Assembly (NCBI GenBank): GCA_035606355.1
Contig: DATNFO010000056.1
Location: forward strand, 1-13,377
Length of the DNA: 13,377 nucleotides
DNA from: Sulfopaludibacter sp035606355
GTDB lineage: Bacteria; Acidobacteriota; Terriglobia; Bryobacterales; Bryobacteraceae
Direction of reading: 5' to 3'
The notes under the pieces are model-generated. The model worked only from the letters and a program-made list of their open reading frames with translations, was not told where the DNA came from and searched no databases. Below are positions 1-5,044 of this stretch, piece after piece (position 1 is the first letter of the stretch; every line of letters starts with the position of its first letter). A program made the translations under genes and the position numbers.

Positions 1-750
1 CCAAACGCCCTTTTTCGCTGGCCTCGTAATATGGGCGGACATCAAAGATGCGGGAGGCGCAATCCGCAGTCATCGGGGCGCATCGGTCACCATTGTGCCG
101 TAAAAGATAGCCTTTCTACGAGTCGAAAAAACGCGTGTCAGCCAGATGTTGAAGACTAAGAAGGAGAGAGCAGATAGGGTGCGCAGGCTTCCCGAAAGCT
201 CACGGTGAACGTCAGTGCGTATGAATTCGCGGCGAGCTACACTCGGATCTTGCCGCCCCGCATGCCGATTTCTATGGAGACACGCAAAACAGCTATTATC
301 CTCAGCGCATCGCACTTACTGAGGGCTCTTGGCTGGCGGCGAACCTTTTCGCAAACTTTCGCGGATTTTGGCGGTAGACGGGCTTTGAACACGGTAGCGC
401 GCCCGCTCTGGGATGGATTCTTGCCATCATAGCGTAGCCGGTTCGCCCTCGGGAAGTACCTGTATTTGTTCCAAAACGCCACTGAACGCAACAGTGCCAA
501 TGTGTTGCCCTCGGTTCCCGTAACGCCGCCGCCCCAGACCAGGAAGTGCGCCGCTCCACGAAATCTTCCGGTTTGCGCTTTGCTCTCCGCGTATCGACAA
601 TTATCATTGGCGTGCTCGCCAGGTCGCATGCGCAGTAAATCGGAATGCCCTTGCCCCCGCTAACCAGTTCGGTATCTGCGATTCCGCAACACCGAACTGC
701 CGTTCGTCGAAATTCCCTATGCCGAGCCGCTGAGCCGCTAGCGACGATAG
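1..750. other. Gene-poor left edge, no confident gene
   Basis: No reading frame here combines a plausible ribosome-binding site with a recognisable protein. Overlapping open frames exist on both strands, but they look like chance frames of GC-rich DNA, with Arg/Ala/Pro-rich composition. Two short protein-like stubs are visible. One is a minus-strand frame beginning with ATG at 73 and leaving the window at the left edge. The other is a plus-strand stub at 664-741 that ends in TAG (residues RFRNTELPFVEIPY). I cannot assign either. Together with the DUF2924 remnant that follows, the region looks like decayed accessory DNA. Confidence 0.5.
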
Positions 751-909
751 GAGGAGACCTTTGGCGAGCCAACCGGCACAAAACACAAAGTGCACCTGAT
801 CCGCCGGATCGAGTGGCGCTTGCAGGTGCTGGCCCAAGGGGATCTGCCGCAACGCGCCCGCCAGCGCGCCCTGCCTATGGCCTCCGATGCCGATCTGCGG
901 ACCCAGAAC
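751..909 (+). pseudogene. DUF2924 domain remnant
   Basis: The frame containing TTT GGC GAG CCA at 760-771 reads FGEPTGTKHKVHLIRRIEW and continues RLQVLAQGDLPQRARQRAL to SDADLR. This matches my recollection of the DUF2924 core (FGEP, H-K, LIRRIaWRLQ, eGdLseRArrRA, DADLR). DUF2924 proteins usually sit beside site-specific recombinases in mobile regions, and their function is unknown. The usual N-terminal helix before FGEP is absent: an in-frame TAG lies at 748-750 and there is no in-frame start before a GTG at 790, inside the domain. After DADLR the frame turns into non-family sequence, which suggests a frameshift or truncation. No recombinase is visible nearby. The family call is fairly good; the pseudogene status is inferred. 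Confidence 0.55.
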
Positions 910-1029
910 CATACAGCGCGACAACGCTCGTCGAAAAGGTCCAAAGCGTCATCGACGAATCCGAGCGGCACACAAACGACGCATAGCCATTGGCGTATCC
1001 ACGCCAATGGCAACGGCTGGTCCAAATTC

Positions 1030-1413
1030 TTATCGGCCCGTCCCATCGTGCACATCGTCGAGGAGCTGACGCACCTTGGCGGTGAGTTCCGCGGCAGTGA
1101 ATGGTTTCGGAAAGAAGTCCATCACTTCGCTTGCGGCGATACCCGTCATGATAGGTTCCTCGTCCGGGAGTCCTGCAACCATCAACGTGCGCATTCCCGG
1201 ACAAAGCTTTTTCAGCAGTGAGGCTGCTTCTCTGCCGCTTGACTGTGGAACGTAAACGTTCGTAAGCAGGAGGTCCGGCCGACTGCTTTGGACCAACCGG
1301 AGGGCTTCAGCGACATCGCCGGCCGCAAGCACAGTGAACCCCGCCTGATCGAGAATGCGCGTGATGGTCTGCCGAACTAGCGGTTCAGCGTCCAGAATGA
1401 GGATGACTGACAC
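1030..1413 (-). CDS. Stand-alone receiver-domain protein without phosphoacceptor Asp
   Basis: A 127-residue single-domain response-regulator receiver with no output domain. The GTG at 1413 is chosen because TAAGGAGA lies about 6 nt upstream; an ATG at 1455 would add 14 residues unlike the fold. The CheY-like pattern is clear: strand 1 VILILD, a helix ending in GF, the strand-3 block RPDLLLT, and FPKPF with the conserved Lys at residue 103. The phosphoacceptor block reads LLLTNVYVP, so Asn52 stands where Asp is expected. The second acidic Mg-binding position is Ala (LDAEP, not DDEP), and the switch Thr/Ser position appears to be Ala80 (LMVAG). I infer a phosphorylation-independent pseudo-receiver, perhaps acting by protein contact. 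It stands alone on the minus strand with no histidine kinase in the window. Confidence 0.85.
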   Translation of the reverse strand: MSVILILDAEPLVRQTITRILDQAGFTVLAAGDVAEALRLVQSSRPDLLLTNVYVPQSSGREAASLLKKLCPGMRTLMVAGLPDEEPIMTGIAASEVMDFFPKPFTAAELTAKVRQLLDDVHDGTGR

Positions 1414-2220
1414 GTTTCTCTCCTTACGGGAAGAACAGCCTATCGCGGCAGACACGGTGCTGCATCAGACGCACGTTCCTGTGGTTCGACACCGGCATGG
1501 TCCCCGTCTCTCGCCGTTCGGGCTTTCTAAAAGGCAACAGTTTCCAAGTTTCGCCTCGCGGAGAGGAACGCCTCTCGAAGTCGGGGCCGTCGGGCTCGTT
1601 TCAGAATCGCTGTCCCGCGCGGCAGCACGCTCCAAGTCGTGCCGATCCGGGTTCCACTCCACCGTGCCCTTCGCAGCTTTTTCAAGTAGCCCTTGATCCA
1701 CCACTACGCCGCACCCACAAACCATTCTCGCCTATTTGTGAGCGCGAAATACAGGAGAACTGGACTGCCGGAGACCGGGGGCCAACTAAAGGTCGCCGCA
1801 CGAACGCACTTTCACCAAATTGGTGGGTTTCCGTCGGCTAAAGGCCGTCCCATCTTGCTTCACAAGAGCCAATGTAACTTCTGAGTCGATGATATGCCAG
1901 TCCGAAGCTCAACTGCGTTCGCCTGGAATTCTGCTTTCGCGAGCGGCGCTGCTTCACTACCGGCGAACGCTTCACCGCCAATCAAGTCGGCAGCCTGCGA
2001 CGCTATCGCAAGATCCCGCGATTCCGGCCATCCGCTGCGCTACCGATAATGGCAATTAATGCCGCGGTGACGCGGTTCAGGCTCAACACCCAATGTCACG
2101 CAATGGGCGTTACCCCTCAAGTAGCAATGAGCCAGTTTTCGGTCACGCCACTTTACGCCCAAAACTGCGCTTCATTGAACTTCGTCAGCCCTTCAGTTCT
2201 GAGCCGGCTTCTCGATATGA
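1414..2220. other. Region without a recognisable gene
   Basis: About 800 bp between the receiver gene and the next supported minus-strand gene. An 86-codon minus-strand frame (1465-1725) has a poor start context and no family resemblance. A plus-strand frame starting after a stop near 1890 contains a stretch that looks protein-like around 1945-2030 (FTTGERFTANQVGSLRRYRK), but it has no start signal and drifts into low-quality sequence. I see no tRNA, no strong terminator and no repeat array. It may hold decayed genes. Confidence 0.4.
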
Positions 2221-2565
2221 TCAACGCCCGAGGCGCCACCGAATTGAATATGAGGAACTGCCCCCGGACGAGACGCGCGGACTCGGCGCCTCCGCACACT
2301 TCACGGTCAGCGGCATGGGCCTCTTCGCGGGTCGTTGCAGCCACTTCTCGACGGATCGGTACGTGGTCGTCTGATCCGTCCTGCGTCGGGCCGCCATGCT
2401 GGCCTTCAGCGCCGTTCTGGCGCTGATCTGCGCTTGCGCGCTGGACATCTCCGAGCCACTGTCGCCATGGTCTGTGGACCAGTGATACTCCCCGCGGCTG
2501 TTTGCGTCGTAGACGGCGTATTGCGCCACGTTGCCGGCCGGGCCCATGAAGTTAACGGTTTGCAT
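2221..2565 (-). CDS. Hypothetical small protein with strong RBS
   Basis: A 114-residue protein of unknown function. The ATG at 2565 is chosen because a very strong Shine-Dalgarno (GAGGAGGAG) lies about 8 nt upstream; an upstream in-frame ATG at 2601 would place that site inside the coding region. The N-terminus (MQTVNFMGPAGNVAQYAVYD) is polar and aromatic-rich. The middle is Ser/Gln/Ala-rich with an Arg cluster (AARRR), and the tail is basic and low in hydrophobics. There is no signal peptide, membrane segment or known motif. It lies 85 bp downstream of the zinc-ribbon gene on the same strand, so it could be the last gene of that operon or be separately expressed. The C-terminal half is less convincing as protein than the first half. 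Confidence 0.45.
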   Translation of the reverse strand: MQTVNFMGPAGNVAQYAVYDANSRGEYHWSTDHGDSGSEMSSAQAQISARTALKASMAARRRTDQTTTYRSVEKWLQRPAKRPMPLTVKCAEAPSPRVSSGGSSSYSIRWRLGR

Positions 2566-2650
2566 GATGATGATCTCCTCCTCGCGGTCCCGGTCTGTCA
2601 CGACAGCATCTTCGTCGATTTAGCAATTCCCCGTCTTACAATCCGTGAGT

Positions 2651-2833
2651 TCAATCAGCGTTTATAGGTGCTAACCATCGCAAGACGAAAAAGTGGTGGC
2701 CGCAGAGACAGCAATGAAGCGGCAGAAAGACACAGGAAATGGCCTTCTCAAGCGCGTTGCGTACTCCAACGACTCGGAAGTCGATCGACTTACAATTCGG
2801 GCAATGCGCGGGTAGCCAATCTTTTATTGCCAT
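2651..2833 (-). CDS. Small zinc-ribbon protein
   Basis: A 60-residue protein with two cysteine knuckles: CPNC at residues 11-14 and C-C-L-C at 41-44, followed by GHHFF. This spacing is typical of a small rubredoxin-like or zinc-ribbon fold that binds one zinc ion, and similar short proteins with CPNC and CxxCGHxFF are, from memory, common in Acidobacteria. An AGAGG Shine-Dalgarno lies just before the ATG. The gene begins 33 bp after the RRM gene stop, so co-transcription is likely. A nucleic-acid or protein contact role is possible given the RNA-binding neighbour, but that is inference. Confidence 0.7.
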   Translation of the reverse strand: MAIKDWLPAHCPNCKSIDFRVVGVRNALEKAISCVFLPLHCCLCGHHFFVLRWLAPINAD

Positions 2834-2866
2834 CTTTCCTCTCTAATCTGCCGCGAGCGGCGGCGT

Positions 2867-3148
2867 TCAAGCTTCCGGTTTCGGTGCTTCCCGCGACGCT
2901 CGGTGCAGCTTGGGCCACCCCTCACATACGCTAATCGTCTGGCCTTCCACGATCCGGTCGTTCAGTGCAGCGATGGCGCTGTCCGCTTCGGAGTCGGCCA
3001 TTTCGATAAAAGCGAAGCCTCGCGACAGTCCGGTGTGGCGATCAACCATCAGATTGAGGTTGCGAATGGCGCCATGCGCGTCGAATAACGCGCGGATCAC
3101 GTCCGGCGTCGTGCCCAAATCAAGATTGCCGACAAAGACGTTCTTCAT
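2867..3148 (-). CDS. RRM-domain RNA-binding protein
   Basis: A 93-residue single RNA-recognition-motif protein. RNP2 is VFVGNL (residues 4-9) and RNP1 is RGFAFIEM (about 43-50), both with the aromatic or aliphatic residues that stack on RNA bases. The beta-alpha-beta-beta-alpha-beta layout is complete. The short tail is Lys/Pro/Glu-containing and lacks the glycine-rich extension of many cyanobacterial Rbp proteins. A GAAGGAGA Shine-Dalgarno sits 4 nt before the ATG. The start overlaps the stop of the upstream 80-residue gene as ATGA, which implies translational coupling. Bacterial RRM proteins of this type bind single-stranded RNA and are often cold- or stress-induced (family knowledge); the target here is unknown. 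Confidence 0.93.
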   Translation of the reverse strand: MKNVFVGNLDLGTTPDVIRALFDAHGAIRNLNLMVDRHTGLSRGFAFIEMADSEADSAIAALNDRIVEGQTISVCEGWPKLHRASREAPKPEA

Positions 3149-3387
3149 TCGATCTCCTTCTCGTTCGGCAACGCTTCAGGCCACACCAGGCTGCTCTTTG
3201 TGTGGTTTCCACCTGACCGCGTCGAGTAAAGTGGCGCCGGCTCATTACGGCGCAGGCCGGCTGGACGGCTCGCTTCTCGTGCAGCGCTCACCTGTTCCGG
3301 TGTTCTCAGGTCCGGCTCCGACAGTCTGACCTTTGCCTTGGCGCGAGACACTTGGCGCTTGTGCCGCTTCAATAATCTCTTGATCAA
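3145..3387 (-). CDS. Small basic hypothetical protein
   Basis: An 80-residue protein starting with TTG at 3387, supported by AGAAGGGG about 5 nt upstream. It starts 11 bp after the stop of the GroEL chimera, and its stop overlaps the RRM start (ATGA). The N-terminus is strongly basic (IKRLLKRHKRQVSRAKAKVR), the middle is Arg/Pro-rich, and the C-terminus is acidic (NEKEIE). There are no hydrophobic segments and no recognised domain, so it is likely disordered. The tight spacing on both sides is the main evidence that it is real. The charge pattern would suit a nucleic-acid-binding partner of the RRM protein, but that is a guess. Confidence 0.6.
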   Translation of the reverse strand: MIKRLLKRHKRQVSRAKAKVRLSEPDLRTPEQVSAAREASRPAGLRRNEPAPLYSTRSGGNHTKSSLVWPEALPNEKEIE

Positions 3388-3398
3388 CTGTGCCCCTT

Positions 3399-4316
3399 CT
3401 ACTGCTCCACGTCGTCTACGATTCCGCAGATCATGGCTTCGGTTGTGAGCATCAGGGAACCGATGGACGCCGCATTTTGCAGTGCGGTGCGCGTCACCTT
3501 GGTGGGATCGATGACACCCGCTTTGACGAGATCTTCGTACTGATCCGTGAAAGCGTTGTAGCCGAAGTTAGGATCCGGATGGCTCCGTAATTTATCCGCG
3601 ACCACAGCGCCCTCTATACCGGAATTCAGCACAATCTGCCGCAACGGCTCTTCGCACGCGCGCCGCACAATGGTTACGCCGAACTGCTCATCGCCTTCCA
3701 GTTTGAGGGACTGCAACGCCGCCGACGCTCGCAGGAGAGCTACGCCGCCGCCAGGGACGATGCCTTCCTCCACGGCAGCGCGCGTCGCATGTAAAGCGTC
3801 CTCCACGCGCGCCTTCTTCTCTTTCATTTCGGTCTCGGTTGCCGCGCCGACCTTGATGATAGCGACGCCGCCGGCGAGTTTGGCCAGGCGCTCCTGGAGT
3901 TTTTCGCGGTCGTAGTCCGAGGTCGTCTCCTCGATCTGGGCACGGAGTTGTTTGATCCGGCCCTCAATGTCCTTATCCGCCCCAGTCATCCCCTCCGTCT
4001 CGTACCGGTCGTAGTTGACGACAATGCGAGACAAAGTGTCGCCATAGAAGCTGAAGACCACCTCCTGAACCGCCTCCGTCTTTGAGGATGGACCGAAGGA
4101 TTGCGGGCGCCAGCTCAGATCCTGGATGAGGGCCGGCCTGGTGTGGACGACTCTTGATTGCGACGGGCTCGTGCCGATCTGTTTAGCGACGGTAGGCAGG
4201 TCGCTTCCGAGCTGAAACTGGCGATAGCCAGAAAGCCCTTCGGCCAGAGCGGGGGGGACCAAAACGCCGATTGCAACCAACAATGCGATGGCGGAACGCG
4301 AAACCATCTTACGCAC
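3399..4316 (-). CDS. Chimera: exported-protein N-terminus fused in frame to C-terminal part of GroEL
   Basis: A 305-residue protein with two unrelated parts. Residues 1-27 form a signal peptide (VRKMVSRSA, then ALLVAIGVLV, cleavage near ALA-EG). Residues 28-111 resemble the start of an acidobacterial exported protein of unknown function (GYRQFQLGSDLP, RPALIQDLSW, VVNYDRYETEG). From residue 112 (GADKDIEGR) to about 295 the sequence is plainly GroEL: SDYDREKLQERLAKLAGG, VEDALHATRAAVEEG, PGGGVALL, DPTKVTRTALQNAAS and LMLTTEAM. It corresponds roughly to GroEL residues 338-525: the end of the apical domain, the intermediate domain (with the Asp of VEDALHATR) and the C-terminal equatorial part. The N-terminal equatorial ATP-binding part, most of the apical domain and the GGM tail are missing, so it cannot be a working chaperonin subunit alone. 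The GTG at 4316 is chosen for the GGAAAGG site 9 nt upstream; ATG 4307 is the alternative. It overlaps the preceding gene by 8 bp. Confidence 0.85.
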   Translation of the reverse strand: MRKMVSRSAIALLVAIGVLVPPALAEGLSGYRQFQLGSDLPTVAKQIGTSPSQSRVVHTRPALIQDLSWRPQSFGPSSKTEAVQEVVFSFYGDTLSRIVVNYDRYETEGMTGADKDIEGRIKQLRAQIEETTSDYDREKLQERLAKLAGGVAIIKVGAATETEMKEKKARVEDALHATRAAVEEGIVPGGGVALLRASAALQSLKLEGDEQFGVTIVRRACEEPLRQIVLNSGIEGAVVADKLRSHPDPNFGYNAFTDQYEDLVKAGVIDPTKVTRTALQNAASIGSLMLTTEAMICGIVDDVEQ

Positions 4317-4755
4317 GTGCCGCCGCCTTTCCGTTGCGCCACAAGAGCCGCGCGATGAACGGAATCGCGCTCGCGGCCACAAAGCCGCGTTCCAGACCGC
4401 CTGAAAAGCTGAATGCCGGCACGATCGGGTTGTACAGCGCCACCAGGGCTCCAAAAAGCGTCGCAAGCGCGAACTCGCGCCGGCGAAGCACTTGGAGCAT
4501 CATCGCGACCGCGGCCGCGCTAACCACAAATCTGACCACGACTTCGTACCGCGTGAGCTGAAGGCCCAGCCCCGCCGTCGCCAGCAGCGCAATTATCGAG
4601 CCCCAGCACATGGCCGTGTGCGCCGCCCGGCTGCGCCGTTGTTCCGCATCGCGGCCTTTGGCGAGCCACGCCTGCCAGACCGCTTCGTCGAGCGGCCGCG
4701 ATTCGGGCCGCTGCCTTGCGGCCGCCGGTGTTTGTACAGCAACTATGCCAGACAT
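4309..4755 (-). CDS. DUF6804-like small integral membrane protein
   Basis: A 148-residue membrane protein. The ATG at 4755 has AGAGG 7 nt upstream; an in-frame ATG at 4836 would add 27 residues of non-family character and swallow the leader. A soluble N-terminal part (residues 1-48) has the block RPLDEAVWQAWLAKGR. It is followed by hydrophobic segments around residues 50-65 (WGSIIALLATAGLGL), 72-90 (VVRFVVSAAAVAMML), 100-112 and 120-138. The block LFGALVALYNPIVPAFSFSG resembles the DUF6804 signature as I recall it. Function is unknown. It is the first gene of the operon behind the proposed sigma-54 promoter, and its stop overlaps the start of the chimeric gene. Confidence 0.8.
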   Translation of the reverse strand: MSGIVAVQTPAAARQRPESRPLDEAVWQAWLAKGRDAEQRRSRAAHTAMCWGSIIALLATAGLGLQLTRYEVVVRFVVSAAAVAMMLQVLRRREFALATLFGALVALYNPIVPAFSFSGGLERGFVAASAIPFIARLLWRNGKAAARA

Positions 4756-4789
4756 TGCAAATCCTCTTTCGTGTTCTCTTCCGTCCCGT

Positions 4790-4807
4790 CCCCGCCAGAC
4801 GGCGGGG
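4790..4807 (-). promoter_or_regulatory. GC-only hairpin in the operon leader
   Basis: CCCCGCC-AGAC-GGCGGGG forms a perfect 7-bp stem with a 4-nt loop. It lies between the proposed transcription start (about 4848) and the ATG at 4755, so it would be in the 5' untranslated region. No U-run follows it on the minus strand, so it is probably not a terminator. Messenger stabilisation or a protein-binding site is possible. The structure is seen in the sequence; the role is not known. Confidence 0.4.
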
Positions 4808-4829
4808 CGATCGGACAAGCGCCAATCAA

Positions 4830-4858
4830 TTGGCATGCTTTCTATTCAGGAGTGCTAA
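4830..4858. promoter_or_regulatory. Degenerate CIRCE-like element
   Basis: The plus strand has GAGTGCTAA at 4850-4858, a 9/9 match to one arm of the HrcA operator CIRCE (TTAGCACTC-N9-GAGTGCTAA). The other arm would be TTGGCATGC at 4830-4838, matching only 6 of 9, and the spacer is 11 instead of 9. It lies just downstream of the proposed -12 box. CIRCE classically controls groESL, and a GroEL-derived gene is second in this operon, which makes the match suggestive. The poor second arm and wrong spacing make it doubtful. Confidence 0.25.
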
Positions 4859-4874
4859 CGCACGTGTCGCGCCA
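4859..4874 (-). promoter_or_regulatory. Candidate sigma-54 (-24/-12) promoter of the membrane protein-GroEL chimera-RRM operon
   Basis: On the minus strand the sequence TGGCGCGACACGTGCG has GG and GC separated by exactly 10 nt, as sigma-54 promoters require (consensus TGGCAC-N5-TTGC). It matches TGGC, the following C, and TGC. The start site would be near 4848, about 95 nt before the ATG at 4755. The operator at 4951-4984 is centred about 107 bp upstream of the GC. The same GGCGC-N4-CGTGC core occurs before the SYLF/OmpA operon (10232-10247), and a by-eye scan found no third copy in the window. Confidence 0.5.
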
Positions 4875-4950
4875 TACATCCCTAGCGTTGAGCCCATTCG
4901 GCAGACGCCGCATGGCCTCTCCGAATTCGAACGACCGTGATGCGGCGACG

Positions 4951-4984
4951 TAACGGTATATGGTCAGGTGACTGCGCGCGGTCA
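4951..4984. promoter_or_regulatory. Operator / enhancer: GGTCA-GG-TGACT-N6-GGTCA
   Basis: Half-sites lie at 4962-4966 (GGTCA), 4969-4973 (TGACT) and 4980-4984 (GGTCA), with a degenerate fourth at 4951-4955 (TAACG, 3/5). The spacings 6-2-6 are identical to those at 10312-10345. The TGACT-N6-GGTCA unit is a 16-bp inverted repeat, the size bound by dimeric Fis-type domains of enhancer-binding proteins. It lies between the stop of the sigma-54 regulator gene and the operon start, at an enhancer-like distance upstream of the candidate -24/-12 promoter. That the neighbouring regulator binds it is inference. Confidence 0.5.
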
Positions 4985-5016
4985 CCGGGCCTGGAAACCT
5001 TGTCCGCATGGGCGAC

Positions 5017-5038
5017 TCCGGTGCACGCGTGCACCGGA
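5017..5038. terminator. 22-bp perfect palindrome after the regulator gene
   Basis: Positions 5017-5038 read the same on both strands: an 11-base arm TCCGGTGCACG followed directly by its complement. It begins 6 bp beyond the stop codon of the sigma-54 regulator on the minus strand. That position suits a transcription end, but neither strand shows a T-run after it, and a loopless palindrome must sacrifice central pairs to fold. A dimeric protein-binding site is an equal possibility. Confidence 0.35.
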
Positions 5039-5044
5039 AGGTCT

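Noticed and set aside
1..73. Minus-strand frame from ATG 73 running off the left edge (reads ASRIFDVRPYYEAS), overlapping as ATGA with an 81-codon frame at 70-315.
   Set aside because: Only 24 codons are visible, there is no clear ribosome site, and neither frame resembles a known family. The overlap may be chance.
205..924. Several overlapping long open frames on both strands in the left edge.
   Set aside because: They overlap each other on opposite strands and are rich in Arg, Ala, Pro and Cys without motifs, as expected for chance frames in GC-rich DNA.
4309..4466. Extending the chimeric GroEL gene to the ATG at 4466.
   Set aside because: The extra 50 residues are Arg/Trp-rich, overlap the membrane-protein gene in another frame and would bury the signal peptide.
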